Shown here in pieces: positions 8,801 through 17,697 of a stretch of DNA of 64,000 nt. The stretch's first letter is position 1. The number at the start of each line of letters is the position of its first letter. The stretch covers positions 62,001 to 126,000 of the forward strand of contig NZ_LBJC01000024.1 in assembly GCF_004114535.1 (NCBI RefSeq), given 5' to 3'. Source of the stretch: Bradyrhizobium nanningense. GTDB lineage: Bacteria > Pseudomonadota > Alphaproteobacteria > Rhizobiales > Xanthobacteraceae. The notes below the pieces were generated by a model, which ran no database searches, was not told the DNA's origin, and was given only the letters and a program-made list of their open reading frames with translations. A program made the position numbers and the translations under genes.

Positions 8801-9014
8801 GATTCCGTAGTCTTGCGGTGGCGATTTTGCGGGTTTTTCACCACGGAACATGTGGAAGCGAGTCGGCGGACTCTTGCGCGTGAGTCACGCCATATTGTAG
8901 CGTTTGGCTTGTCAGATACGACATCTCGTGCAGCGGTTCTGATCCCAAGAGTCCTCATGTACCGGCGTAAACGTTCGGGCGTTAGTTGCGCGCCCGGCGA
9001 GCCTTAAGGGATTC
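8801..9014. promoter_or_regulatory. cluster of six GANTC (CcrM) sites upstream of gcrA
   Basis: GANTC occurs at 8801, 8860, 8869, 8882, 8949 and 9010 (first base of each), three of them within 27 bp. In alphaproteobacteria CcrM methylates GANTC, and GcrA acts at promoters carrying methylated sites. About one site would be expected by chance in a stretch this long. The rest of the 8646-9096 gap contains the argD leader hairpin and no gene that I can support. Confidence 0.6.
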
Positions 9015-9096
9015 CGGCGGCACGGGTTTTTCGAGGCTTAGGCATTCGCCGCACCGACCGCCAGGATGGCAGTCGCGCAGCGAGGGAAAGGGTGCA

Positions 9097-9609
9097 ATGA
9101 CGGTTTTGACCTGGTCCGACGATCGCGTCGAGCAGCTGAAGAAGCTCTGGGAGGCCGGACTTTCGGCCAGCCAGATCGCAGCAGAGCTCGGCAATGTGAC
9201 CCGCAATGCCGTGATCGGCAAAGTGCACAGGCTCGGTCTGTCCGGCCGCGCCAAGAGCCCTTCGTCGGCCGCGCCCCGGCCGCGCAAGGCACGCCCGGCG
9301 CAGCACATGATGCGGGTGACCCGCCCCATTGCGCGCGGTAACACCGCGCTGGCGCAGGCCTTCGAGGTCGAGGTCGAGGCCGAGCCGCTCACCTACGACA
9401 ACGTGGTGCCGATGAGCCAGCGGCTGTCGCTGCTCGAATTGAACGAGGCGACCTGCCACTGGCCGGTCGGCGATCCCTCGAGCCCGGATTTCTTCTTCTG
9501 CGGCGGCAAGGCATTGTCCGGCCTGCCCTACTGCGCCCAGCACTCGCGCGTGGCGTATCAGCCGGCAGCGGACCGTCGGCGCGCAGCACCGAAGCCGGGC
9601 ACGCGGTGA
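9097..9609 (+). CDS. gcrA: GcrA cell cycle regulator
   Basis: The 170-aa protein begins MTVLTWSDDRVEQLKKLWEA, followed by GLSASQIAAELG and VTRNAVIGKVHRLGLSGRAK, which is the DNA-binding GcrA N-terminus. The C-terminal part LNEATCHWPVGDPSSPDFFF and GLPYCAQHSRVAYQP is the conserved sigma-70-interacting region. GcrA promotes transcription by sigma-70 holoenzyme at promoters with CcrM-methylated GANTC sites and controls the cell cycle. The start at 9097 is fixed by a good ribosome site (GAGGGAAAGGG, six bases before the ATG) and by the family's N-terminus. It is divergent from argD. Confidence 0.96.
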   Translation: MTVLTWSDDRVEQLKKLWEAGLSASQIAAELGNVTRNAVIGKVHRLGLSGRAKSPSSAAPRPRKARPAQHMMRVTRPIARGNTALAQAFEVEVEAEPLTYDNVVPMSQRLSLLELNEATCHWPVGDPSSPDFFFCGGKALSGLPYCAQHSRVAYQPAADRRRAAPKPGTR

Positions 9610-9674
9610 GTTCGCGGATCTAGCTGATTGCAAGAACGGTAGCCGTCACACGACGGCGCCTCGACACACCCGAT

Positions 9675-9856
9675 GTCGTCCCGGACAAGCGCGCCACAAG
9701 CGCGCGCAGATCCGGGACCCATAGCCACCGCAAGATGTGGTTACGGGGACTCGGAGTTACCTTTTCGCAAAACAATTGCTGCCTGTGGTTAATCGCGACG
9801 AGCGCAAGCGCTCACGCTGAGGTCCCGGATCTGCGCTGACGCTTGTCCGGGACGAC
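9675..9856. repeat. palindromic intergenic repeat (GTCGTCCCGGACAAGCG family), copy 2
   Basis: Arms GTCGTCCCGGACAAGCGCGCC and CGCTTGTCCGGGACGAC, with the inner GCAGATCCGGGACCCATAG facing GGTCCCGGATCTGCGC. It separates convergent gcrA and phoB and may end both transcripts. Confidence 0.8.
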
Positions 9857-9898
9857 ACCGTTGTTGTGGCCGCAGCTGCCAACCACGGCTCGCAAACC

Positions 9899-10606
9899 TT
9901 ACGTCTGCTCGGCCTTCGCGAAGCGATCGTCGAGCGCGTAGCCGGCGCCGCGGACGGTGCGGATCGGATCCTGCTCGCGGCCGAGATTGAGCAGCTTGCG
10001 CAGGCGGCCGATATGGACGTCGACGGTGCGCTCGTCGATGTAGATGTCGCGGCCCCAGACGCTGTCGAGCAGCTGCTCGCGCGAGAACACGCGGCCGGGA
10101 TGCTCCAGGAAGAACTCCAGCAGGCGATATTCGGTCGGGCCGAGATCGATCGGGCGGCCCGAGCGCGCCACGCGGCGCTTGTCGCGGTCGAGCTCGATGT
10201 CGCCATAGGCCAGCACCGTCGCGAGCCGCTCAGGGCTGGCGCGCCGCAAGAGGCCCTTCACCCGCGCGAGCAGCTCCGGTACCGAGAACGGCTTGACGAT
10301 GTAGTCGTCGGCGCCGGTCGCAAGTCCCCGCACCCGCTCGCTCTCCTCGCCGCGTGCGGTGAGCATGATGATCGGCAGCTGCTTGGTCTCGGGACGGGTG
10401 CGCAGGCGCCGGCACAGCTCGATGCCGGACAGGCCCGGCAGCATCCAGTCGAGCACGATCAGATCGGGAATGTGCTCCTTGAGGCGGGTGTCGGCGTCGT
10501 CGCCGCGCATCACCGTCTCGACGTCATAGCCGTCGCCTTCGAGGTTGTAACGCAGCAGCTCGGTGAGAGCTTCTTCGTCCTCAACCACCATAATGCGTGC
10601 GCCCAT
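9899..10606 (-). CDS. phoB: phosphate regulon response regulator PhoB
   Basis: The 235-aa OmpR-type response regulator has an N-terminal receiver domain with the acidic pocket VEDEEA, phospho-acceptor Asp53 (LIVLDWMLPG) and conserved Lys in DDYIVKPFSVPEL. A C-terminal winged-helix domain follows, with the typical RVFSREQLLDSVWG and ERTVDVHIGRLRK. When phosphorylated by PhoR under phosphate limitation it binds Pho boxes such as the one ahead of pstS at 15267. It is the last gene of the phoR-pstSCAB-phoU-phoB run. Confidence 0.97.
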   Translation of the reverse strand: MGARIMVVEDEEALTELLRYNLEGDGYDVETVMRGDDADTRLKEHIPDLIVLDWMLPGLSGIELCRRLRTRPETKQLPIIMLTARGEESERVRGLATGADDYIVKPFSVPELLARVKGLLRRASPERLATVLAYGDIELDRDKRRVARSGRPIDLGPTEYRLLEFFLEHPGRVFSREQLLDSVWGRDIYIDERTVDVHIGRLRKLLNLGREQDPIRTVRGAGYALDDRFAKAEQT

Positions 10607-10628
10607 GGTGTCGTCGCTCCTTAAGTCT

Positions 10629-11345
10629 TCAGGTATTCGGGATCGTCGTGGCGAACGTCGTCATGTCGCCCTTCGGCCGCTTGTCGGTGATCGCCTGGCC
10701 CTCGATCATGTAGAACACGGTCTCGGCGATGTTGGTGGCGTGGTCGCCGATCCGCTCGATGTTCTTGGCGCAGAACATCAGATGAATGCAGAACGAGATG
10801 TTGCGCGGATCCTCCATCATGTAGGTGAGGAGCTCGCGGAACAGCGAGGTGCAGATCGCGTCGACTTCCTCGTCGCCCTTCCACACCGCCATCGCCGCCG
10901 GCAGATCGTGCGCGGCATAGGCATCCAGCACCGACTTGACCTGCTGCTGCACCAGGTCGGTCATGTGCTCCAGGCCGCGGAACAGCTTGAGCGGATGGAA
11001 GTCGGTTTCCAGTGCGGCGACGCGCTTGCCCATGTTCTTGGCGAGATCGCCGATGCGCTCGAGGTCGGTCGCAACCCGCATGGCGCCGACGATCTCGCGT
11101 AAGTCCACCGCCATCGGCTGGCGGCGGGCGATGGTGAGCACCGCGCGCTCCTCGATGCGCTTCTGCAGCGCGTCGAGATCGGCATCGGTGGTGACGACGC
11201 GCTGGCCGAGCGGAACGTCGCGGCGGATCAGCGCATCGACGGAATCGACGATCATGCGCTCGGCGATCCCGCCCATCTCGGCGACCAGGCGGGTGAGCTC
11301 CTGAAGGTCGGTGTCGAAAGCCTTCGCGGTATGTTCAGTACCCAT
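10629..11345 (-). CDS. phoU: phosphate-specific transport system accessory protein PhoU
   Basis: The 238-aa protein consists of two three-helix PhoU repeats, seen as RIEERAVLTIARRQPMAVDL then MRVATDLERIGDLAKNMGKR, and later FCAKNIERIGDHATNIAETV. The E-R-I-G-D metal-binding motifs are intact in both halves. PhoU links the Pst transporter to PhoR and keeps the regulon off in phosphate excess. The start is the ATG at 11345 (MGTEHTAKAF), 11 bases after the pstB stop. The open frame runs far upstream through pstB but that part is antisense-frame noise. Confidence 0.96.
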   Translation of the reverse strand: MGTEHTAKAFDTDLQELTRLVAEMGGIAERMIVDSVDALIRRDVPLGQRVVTTDADLDALQKRIEERAVLTIARRQPMAVDLREIVGAMRVATDLERIGDLAKNMGKRVAALETDFHPLKLFRGLEHMTDLVQQQVKSVLDAYAAHDLPAAMAVWKGDEEVDAICTSLFRELLTYMMEDPRNISFCIHLMFCAKNIERIGDHATNIAETVFYMIEGQAITDKRPKGDMTTFATTIPNT

Positions 11346-11356
11346 ATTGCGTCTCC

Positions 11357-12175
11357 TCAGCCGAACCGGCCGGTGATGTAGTCCTGCGTACGCCGATCGG
11401 TCGGCGACGTGAAGATCTTGCTGGTGTCGTCGAACTCGATCAGCTCGCCGAGATACATGAAGGCGGTCTTGTCGGAGACGCGCGCCGCCTGCTGCATGTT
11501 GTGGGTGACGATCGCGATCGTGTAGTTCTCGGCCAGCTCCTGAATCAGCTCCTCGACCTTGGCGGTCGAGATCGGATCGAGCGCCGAGCAGGGCTCGTCG
11601 AACAGGATCACCTCGGGCCGCACCGCGACGGTGCGGGCGATGCACAGGCGCTGCTGCTGGCCGCCGGAGAGCGACAGACCGGAGGCGTTGAGCTTGTCCT
11701 TGACCTCGTTCCACAGCGCGCCGCCGCGCAACGCCTTCTCGACGCGATCGTCCATCTCGGACTTCGAGATCTTCTCGTAGAGCCGGATCCCGAAAGCGAT
11801 GTTCTCGTAGATCGTCATCGGGAACGGCGTCGGCTTCTGGAACACCATGCCGACCCGGGCGCGCAGCAGGTTGAGGTCGAGCTTGGGGTCGAGGATGTTG
11901 GTCTGGTCGAGCATGAGCTGGCCGGTGACGCGCTGGCCCGGATAGAGGTCGTACATCCGGTTGAAGATGCGCAGCAGGGTCGACTTGCCGCAGCCGGACG
12001 GGCCGATGAACGCCGTGACGCGGTTGGTGCCGAGCGTCAGGTTGACGTTCTTCAGCGCGTGGTGCTCGCCGTAATAGAAGTTGAGGTTGCGCACCGTCAC
12101 CTTGGCGGGCGCTTCCGGCAGCGGATGCGACGCGAGATGAGCGCTGGAACTCACGGATACGGACAGATCGGTCAT
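11357..12175 (-). CDS. pstB: phosphate ABC transporter ATP-binding protein PstB
   Basis: The 272-aa ATPase shows Walker A FIGPSGCGKSTLLR, the ABC signature LSLSGGQQQRLCIART, Walker B EVILFDEPCSALDP and the switch histidine in IAIVTHNMQQAARVSD. PstB energises high-affinity phosphate import through PstA/PstC. The ATG at 12175 overlaps the pstA stop (ATGA) and is preceded by GAGAGGA seven bases upstream, which decides the start over longer open-frame versions. Confidence 0.97.
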   Translation of the reverse strand: MTDLSVSVSSSAHLASHPLPEAPAKVTVRNLNFYYGEHHALKNVNLTLGTNRVTAFIGPSGCGKSTLLRIFNRMYDLYPGQRVTGQLMLDQTNILDPKLDLNLLRARVGMVFQKPTPFPMTIYENIAFGIRLYEKISKSEMDDRVEKALRGGALWNEVKDKLNASGLSLSGGQQQRLCIARTVAVRPEVILFDEPCSALDPISTAKVEELIQELAENYTIAIVTHNMQQAARVSDKTAFMYLGELIEFDDTSKIFTSPTDRRTQDYITGRFG

Positions 12176-13017
12176 TTTGCAGTCCTCTCGGCGCCGAGGA
12201 TGCGGGCGCCAATGTTCAGGGCGAGCACGGTGAGCGTGATCAGCAGCGCGCCGCTCCAGGCGAGCTGCTTCCAATAGGCGTAGGGGCTCTGGACGAAGTT
12301 GTTGATGGTGACAGGCAGGTTGGCCATCGTCTTGTTCAGGCCGAGGCTGAAGAACTGGTTCGACAGCGCGGTGAACAGCAGCGGCGCGGTCTCGCCGGCG
12401 ACGCGGGCAGTGGCGAGCAGCACGCCGGTGATGAGGCCGGAGCGCGCGGCGCGGTAGGCGATGCGCTTGATCACCAGCGAGCGCGGCAGGCCGAGCGCGC
12501 TTGCCGCCTCGCGCAGCGCGTTCGGCACCAGCAGCAGCATGTCCTCGGTGGTGCGCAGCACCACCGGGATGACGATGACGGCGAGCGCCAGCGCGCCCGC
12601 GATCGCCGAGAAGCCGCGCATCGGCACCACCACCGCGCCGTAGATGAACAGGCCGATGATGATCGAGGGCGCCGAGAGCAGGATGTCGTTGATGAAGCGG
12701 ATCACCGAGGTCAGCTTGTCGTTGCGGCCGTACTCGGCGAGATAGGTGCCGGCGAACAGGCCGAGCGGCGCGCCGATGCCGACGCCGAGCACGGTCATGA
12801 TGATCGAGCCGACGATGGCGTTGCGCAGGCCGCCCTCCGTCGAGCCCGGCGGCGGCGTGTCCGCGGTAAAGAGCTCGAGATTGAGCCCCGCAACGCCGTT
12901 GTAGAGCAGCGTGATCAGGATCAGCGCGAGCCAGGTGACGCCGAAGGCGGCGGCGGCAATGCAGAGCCCGCGGACCACGATGTCCTTGCGGCGGCGGCGT
13001 GCGTAGATCGGGTTCAT
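12172..13017 (-). CDS. pstA: phosphate ABC transporter permease PstA
   Basis: This is a 281-aa inner-membrane protein with about six hydrophobic segments and the binding-protein-dependent permease loop LREAASALGLPRSLVIKRI (EAA motif), which contacts PstB. The N-terminus MNPIYARRRRKDI is positively charged and cytoplasmic. It forms the phosphate channel with PstC. It begins four bases after the pstC stop and overlaps pstB by four bases. Confidence 0.95.
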   Translation of the reverse strand: MNPIYARRRRKDIVVRGLCIAAAAFGVTWLALILITLLYNGVAGLNLELFTADTPPPGSTEGGLRNAIVGSIIMTVLGVGIGAPLGLFAGTYLAEYGRNDKLTSVIRFINDILLSAPSIIIGLFIYGAVVVPMRGFSAIAGALALAVIVIPVVLRTTEDMLLLVPNALREAASALGLPRSLVIKRIAYRAARSGLITGVLLATARVAGETAPLLFTALSNQFFSLGLNKTMANLPVTINNFVQSPYAYWKQLAWSGALLITLTVLALNIGARILGAERTAK

Positions 13018-13021
13018 GGCG

Positions 13022-14020
13022 CTAGTTTCCCGCCTTCTTTTCCAGACGCATCAGCATCAGCCGCGCAGCGGCGAGCACGAAGAACGTCAGCACGAACAGC
13101 AGCAAGCCGAGCAGGATCAGGCCGGACTGGTGCAGGCCGTCGCTCTCGGCGAATTCGGATGCGATCGCCGCGGAGATCGTGGTGCCCGGGGCGAAGATCG
13201 ACGAGGAGATCCGGAACGAGTTGCCGATGATGAAGGTCACCGCCATGGTCTCGCCGAGCGCGCGGCCCAGCGCCAGCATGACGCCGCCGATGATGCCGAC
13301 GCGGGTGTAGGGGATCACTACGCTGCGGACGACTTCCCAGGTGGTGCAGCCGACGCCGTAGGCGGCTTCCTTCAAGACCGGCGGCACCGTCTTGAACACG
13401 TCGACCGAGATCGAGGTGATGAAGGGCAGCACCATGATGGCGAGGATCAGCGCGGCGTTGAACAGGCTGAGATAGGACGGAGGACCTGCGAAGATCGCGC
13501 CCAGCACGGGGACGCCGTCGAAGATCCTGATCATGAAGGGCTGGAAGGTGTTGGCCAGGAACGGGCCCAGCACGAAGAAGCCCCACATGCCGTAGATGAT
13601 CGAGGGAATGCCGGCGAGCAGCTCGATCGCCATGCCGATCGGGCGGCGCAGCCATTGCGGGCAGAGCTCGGTGAGGAAGATGGCAATGCCGAGGCCGACG
13701 GGAATGGCGATCAGCATCGCGATGAAGGAGGTGACGAGCGTGCCGTACATCGGCCCGAGCGCGCCGAGCACGGGCGGATCGGCGGACGGCGCCCAACGCT
13801 GCGTCCACAGGAAGGAGAGGCCGTATTCCTGCATCGCCGGGAACGCGCCGACGATCAGCGAGATGATGATGCCGCCGAGGATCAGCAGCACCGAGATCGC
13901 GGACAGCCGCGTGATCCAGTAGAAGGTGACGTCGCCGAGCTTGAACGCGCTCAAGGCCTTGGCGCGGTCATACGGTCCGGCGTCGTCGATTACATCGCTC
14001 TGAACGGCCATTTCTGCCAC
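13022..14020 (-). CDS. pstC: phosphate ABC transporter permease PstC
   Basis: The 332-aa membrane protein has six or more hydrophobic helices and the EAA-type loop LKEAAYGVGCTTWEVVRSVV. Sequences such as AIPVGLGIAIFLTELCP and LAGIPSIIYGMWGFFVLGPF are typical of PstC. The first possible start is a GTG at 14020; an ATG at 14011 (MAVQSDV) is equally plausible. The gap to pstS (14021-14153) contains a fragment of the CCCCGGA palindromic repeat, which could moderate expression between binding protein and permeases. Confidence 0.95.
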   Translation of the reverse strand: MAEMAVQSDVIDDAGPYDRAKALSAFKLGDVTFYWITRLSAISVLLILGGIIISLIVGAFPAMQEYGLSFLWTQRWAPSADPPVLGALGPMYGTLVTSFIAMLIAIPVGLGIAIFLTELCPQWLRRPIGMAIELLAGIPSIIYGMWGFFVLGPFLANTFQPFMIRIFDGVPVLGAIFAGPPSYLSLFNAALILAIMVLPFITSISVDVFKTVPPVLKEAAYGVGCTTWEVVRSVVIPYTRVGIIGGVMLALGRALGETMAVTFIIGNSFRISSSIFAPGTTISAAIASEFAESDGLHQSGLILLGLLLFVLTFFVLAAARLMLMRLEKKAGN

Positions 14021-14153
14021 GCCGATCCCCTGTACCCGTTTTATACGCTTGTTTTTAGTGCCGTGCCCCGGATGACGCAGCGCCGATCCGGGGCCTGGTT
14101 TCTTCAGGTCCCGGCCCAGCGCAGCGGCGCCGCGCGTCCGGGAGAGGCGTGCC

Positions 14154-15167
14154 TTAGCTCTTGATCTCGGCAGCCCAGGTCTTCTCGATCTGCTGGACGA
14201 CGCTGTCCGGCATCGGGATGTAGTCGAGCTCCTCGGCCGCCTTGCCGCCGTTCTTGAAGGCCCAGCGGAAGAACTTGATGGCTTCCTGCGAGGCCGCCTT
14301 GTCGGTGGCGGACTTGTGCATCAGGATGAAGGTCGCCGCGGTGATCGGCCAGGACTTGTCGCCGGGCTGGTCGGTGAGGATGACGTAGTAGCCGGGCGCC
14401 TTGGCCCAGTCGGCGTTGGAGGCGGCCGCCTGGAACGCTTCGACGGTCGGCTGCACGGTCTTGCCGGCCTTGTTGACGAGAGCGGTATAGGTCAGCTTGT
14501 TCTGCTTGGCATAGGCGTACTCGACGTAGCCGATCGAGTTCTTGGTCTGGCCGATGTTGCCTGACACGCCTTCGTTGCCCTTGGCGCCGACGCCGACCGG
14601 CCACTCGACCGCGGTGCCCTCACCGACCTTGCTCTTCCAGTCCGCGCTGGCCTTGGAGAGATAGTTGGTGAAGTTGAAGGTGGTGCCCGAACCGTCCGAA
14701 CGGCGGACCACGGTGATCGCCTCCGACGGCAGCTTCACGTTCGGATTGAGCTTCTTGATGGCCGGATCGTCCCACTTGGTGATCTTGCCGAGATAGACGT
14801 TGGCCAGCGTTTCGCCGTCGAACACCATCTCGCCCGGCTTCACGCCCTCGAGGTTGACCACGGCGACGATGGCGCCCATCACCATCGGCCATTGCGCAAG
14901 TCCGTCCTTCTCGAGCTGCTCGGCCTTGAGCGGCATATCGGTCGCGCCGAAGGTCACGGTCTTGGCCTGGATCTGCTTGATGCCGCCGCCCGAGCCGATC
15001 GACTGGTAATTCAGACCATTGCCGGTCTCTTTCTTGTAAGCGTCAGCCCACTTCGAATAGATCGGGAACGGGAACGTCGCGCCGGCGCCGGTGATGTCGG
15101 CCGCAAAGGCCGCCGTCGTCGATGCGGCGACCAAGCCGGCAGCGACCATCGTCTTGAGGAAATTCAT
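14154..15167 (-). CDS. pstS: periplasmic phosphate-binding protein PstS
   Basis: The 337-aa precursor has a Sec signal peptide (MNFLKTMVAAGLVAASTTAA, cut after AFA). The mature protein begins ADITGAGATFPFPIYSKW, the classic PstS N-terminus with phosphate ligands in GAGATFPFP. SIGSGGGIKQI and VRRSDGSGTTFNFTNYL supply the other phosphate contacts. The start at 15167 is chosen because GGAGA precedes it by about five bases; an ATG at 15179 lacks a ribosome site. A Pho box lies 100 bp upstream. Confidence 0.97.
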   Translation of the reverse strand: MNFLKTMVAAGLVAASTTAAFAADITGAGATFPFPIYSKWADAYKKETGNGLNYQSIGSGGGIKQIQAKTVTFGATDMPLKAEQLEKDGLAQWPMVMGAIVAVVNLEGVKPGEMVFDGETLANVYLGKITKWDDPAIKKLNPNVKLPSEAITVVRRSDGSGTTFNFTNYLSKASADWKSKVGEGTAVEWPVGVGAKGNEGVSGNIGQTKNSIGYVEYAYAKQNKLTYTALVNKAGKTVQPTVEAFQAAASNADWAKAPGYYVILTDQPGDKSWPITAATFILMHKSATDKAASQEAIKFFRWAFKNGGKAAEELDYIPMPDSVVQQIEKTWAAEIKS

Positions 15168-15266
15168 GCTGGTCTCCATTGGGGGGAGCGAAGCGCCATC
15201 CGCGCCCGATCGCGCTCCCCGCGCCGCCCCTTTAGGAGCGGTCAGCTGTGCTTTTACGAAGGTTTC

Positions 15267-15284
15267 GTGACAGTCGAATGACAC
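15267..15284 (-). promoter_or_regulatory. Pho box (PhoB binding site) upstream of pstS
   Basis: On the minus strand the site reads GTGTCATTCGACTGTCAC: two TGTCA direct repeats spaced 11 bp apart, as in the consensus CTGTCAT-A/T4-CTGTCAT. It lies between phoR and pstS, about 100 bp before the pstS start, the correct position to activate pstSCAB-phoU-phoB under phosphate starvation. Confidence 0.85.
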
Positions 15285-15311
15285 CAGCAAGCAATTGAAA
15301 TCGCTTGAATT

Positions 15312-16610
15312 TCAGGCCGGAGCCGAAGTCCTGATCTGGGGAAAACAGGCGGTGAAAGTCGCCCCCTGTTTTGGCACGCTTTCGATCAAAAGCCGGCCGC
15401 GATGGCGGTTAAGAATATGTTTCACCAGCGATAATCCGAGTCCGGTTCCACCTTGCGAGCGGCTGTCGCCGACGTCCACGCGGTAGAACCGCTCGGTCAG
15501 CCGCGGCAGGTGCTCGGGCGCGATGCCGGGGCCGAAATCGCGGACCATGATCCGGATTTCCTGAGTTCCGTCAGCGGCCGCGCCCGAGGTCAGCGACACG
15601 ATGACGCGTCCGCCGGAGGCGCCGTATTTGAGCGCGTTCTCGATCAAATTCTCGAACAGGCGGAGCAGCTCCTCGCGGTCGCCCGCGATCATCACCGGGC
15701 TATCAGGCAAATGGATCTCGACCTCGACCTGGCGCTCGCGCGCCAGCGGCTCGAGCCCGTCCGCAACCTGGCGGATGATCGGCAGCAGATCGACCAGGGT
15801 GTCGGGCCGGACATGGGCCGACAGCTCGACCCGCGACAGGGACAAGAGGTCGTCGATCAGGCGCGCCATGCGGGTGGCCTGGTTGTGCATGATGCCGAGG
15901 AAGCGCTCGCGGGCCTTGGGATCGTCCTTGGCCTGCCCCTGCAGCGTGTCGATGAAGCCCGACAGCGCAGCCAGCGGCGTGCGCAGCTCGTGGCTGGCGT
16001 TGGCGACGAAGTCGGCCCGCATCTCCTCGACCCGGCGCAGCGGCGTCTGGTCGTGGAAGGTCATCAGCATGCATTTGTCGGCGCCGCCGAAGCTGGTCGG
16101 CACCGGCACCGGCGTGATCATGAGCTCCATCCAGCGATCGACCGGGACATGGTCGAGATAGGTCGCGCGCCGCGGCTCGGTGGTCGCGATCGCCTCGCGC
16201 AGCGCCGTGATGATCTCCGGCGAGCGCAGCGCGAACTGGGCGAGTTCGTTCCTGCGCAGCGCCGGCGCGAGCTGGGCGGCGGCGGCGTTGAGATGGATGA
16301 CGCGGCCGGCGCGGTCGAGCAGCACTGCCGGATCCGGCATGCCGGCGACGACCGCGGCCACCGCCGCGCTCTCGACCGGGTTGATGCGCCTGACGTCGTC
16401 ACGGGACGCTGCGGTATCATGCAGGCGCCACGGGATCAGCGCAGCGGCGGCGATGCAGAGGAACACGATCGCGGCGTGCAGCGCCGACAATTCGCCGAGC
16501 GAGACGATGACGGACAGCGCCAGCGCCGCGGCGATCAGGATGATCGTCGAGTGCCGCAGCCGGTCGGACCAGGGCTGGGCGGAGGGAGAAGATGGGGCGT
16601 CGATCGCCAT
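15312..16610 (-). CDS. phoR: phosphate regulon sensor histidine kinase PhoR
   Basis: The 432-aa membrane kinase has two N-terminal transmembrane helices (about residues 21-60), a PAS-like segment (about 85-190), a HisKA dimerisation domain with phospho-acceptor His207 (NASHELRTPLAALSGF) and a HATPase domain with LFENLIENALKYG (N box), RDFGPGIAPEHLPRLTERFY (G1/F) and GGTGLGLSLVKHI (G2). Adjacency to pst-phoU-phoB identifies it as PhoR. It lacks a large periplasmic sensor loop, as expected for PhoR, which senses through PstB/PhoU rather than free phosphate. Confidence 0.94.
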   Translation of the reverse strand: MAIDAPSSPSAQPWSDRLRHSTIILIAAALALSVIVSLGELSALHAAIVFLCIAAAALIPWRLHDTAASRDDVRRINPVESAAVAAVVAGMPDPAVLLDRAGRVIHLNAAAAQLAPALRRNELAQFALRSPEIITALREAIATTEPRRATYLDHVPVDRWMELMITPVPVPTSFGGADKCMLMTFHDQTPLRRVEEMRADFVANASHELRTPLAALSGFIDTLQGQAKDDPKARERFLGIMHNQATRMARLIDDLLSLSRVELSAHVRPDTLVDLLPIIRQVADGLEPLARERQVEVEIHLPDSPVMIAGDREELLRLFENLIENALKYGASGGRVIVSLTSGAAADGTQEIRIMVRDFGPGIAPEHLPRLTERFYRVDVGDSRSQGGTGLGLSLVKHILNRHRGRLLIESVPKQGATFTACFPQIRTSAPA

Positions 16611-16638
16611 CGGGCGGACTTCTCCTGGAGGGCTTGTC

Positions 16639-17697
16639 CTAAGATTTGGCGCCGTCGCTACGCTCTCTCACATAGGCGGCTTCGCGCGCCGGGCCGGGGT
16701 CGAGCTTGAGCGCCGCCTGCTGCAGGCGCTTCGATCGTGCGCCGATAATAACTTCGCGAAACGTCAGCAAGATTACAGAGATGACGAAGGGGGACAGATA
16801 ATAGAGGACGCGGAACAGCAGCATGCCGCCGAGAAGCTCCTCGCGGTCCATCTGCCAGAGGCCGACCAGCATCGCGGCGTCGAACACACCGAGCCCGCCG
16901 GGCGAATGGCTGGCGAACCCGAGCAGCGTCGCCGAGACGAAGATCACCGCGACCACCACGAAGCCGAGATTGGGCTCGTCCGGGACCAGCACGTACATCG
17001 CGAGCGCGCAGAAGCCGAGATCGATGATGCCGATCGCGATCTGGAGCAGCGTCAGCGGGCCGCCCGGCAGCACCACGGTCCAGGGTCCGCGGCCGACCAC
17101 GCGCGGCTGGGTCCAGACCCAGACCACGTAGCCGACCAGGCCCGTGACGATCATCAGCGCCAGCGCCCGGTTCAGCCATGGCGGAAGCTGATCGATCGCG
17201 GCGGCGGCCTCGGGATGATAGGAGATGCCGAGGCCGAGCACGGCGGCATTGCCGAGCCAGAAGGTCAGGCCGGCGAGGAAGCAGATCTTGGCGACGTCGA
17301 TCGCGTTCAGCCCATAGGCCGAATAGATGCGGTAGCGCACCGCGCCGCCGGTGAAGACGGATGCGCCGACATTGTGGCCGATCGAATAGCTGGTGAAGGC
17401 GGCGAGCGCGTTGATGCGATAGGGCACCTCGGCGTGGCCGATCGCGCGCACGGCAAACAGGTCGTAGAAGGTCAGGGTGAAATAGCCCGCGGCGACGAAC
17501 AGCGCCGCCATCGCGATCTGCCTCGGCTCGGTGCTCTTGATCGCTTCGAGGACCTCGTTGAAGTCGATGCCGCGCAGCATGTGGTACAGCACATAGCAAG
17601 CGATGCCGATGACCGCGACGCTGATCACAACTCCAAGCTTATGCAGGATTTGCTTCTGGCGCAGAAACGTCATCGCTCTGCGTATGGCTTCCAGCAT
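16639..17697 (-). CDS. lysylphosphatidylglycerol-synthase-like flippase domain membrane protein
   Basis: The 352-aa protein has about eight hydrophobic segments and matches the transmembrane (flippase) half of the LPG synthetase / UPF0104 family: YFTLTFYDLFAVRAIGHAEV, FTSYSIGHNVGASVFTGGAV and GFASHSPGGLGVFDAAML. The cytosolic aminoacyl-transferase domain of MprF is absent, so it is a stand-alone lipid-translocation module of unknown substrate. It lies 28 bp upstream of phoR on the same strand and might be co-transcribed with it. An alternative start is at 17673 (MTFLRQ). Confidence 0.8.
   Translation of the reverse strand: MLEAIRRAMTFLRQKQILHKLGVVISVAVIGIACYVLYHMLRGIDFNEVLEAIKSTEPRQIAMAALFVAAGYFTLTFYDLFAVRAIGHAEVPYRINALAAFTSYSIGHNVGASVFTGGAVRYRIYSAYGLNAIDVAKICFLAGLTFWLGNAAVLGLGISYHPEAAAAIDQLPPWLNRALALMIVTGLVGYVVWVWTQPRVVGRGPWTVVLPGGPLTLLQIAIGIIDLGFCALAMYVLVPDEPNLGFVVVAVIFVSATLLGFASHSPGGLGVFDAAMLVGLWQMDREELLGGMLLFRVLYYLSPFVISVILLTFREVIIGARSKRLQQAALKLDPGPAREAAYVRERSDGAKS

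Noticed and set aside
10563..11102. Plus-strand frame of 179 codons over phoB/phoU
   Set aside because: Antisense to two well-supported regulatory genes; no motif.
11346..12212. N-terminal extension of phoU into the pstB region
   Set aside because: The extra sequence is arginine-rich and out of frame with pstB, which is clearly coding there; PhoU begins at MGTEHTAKAF.
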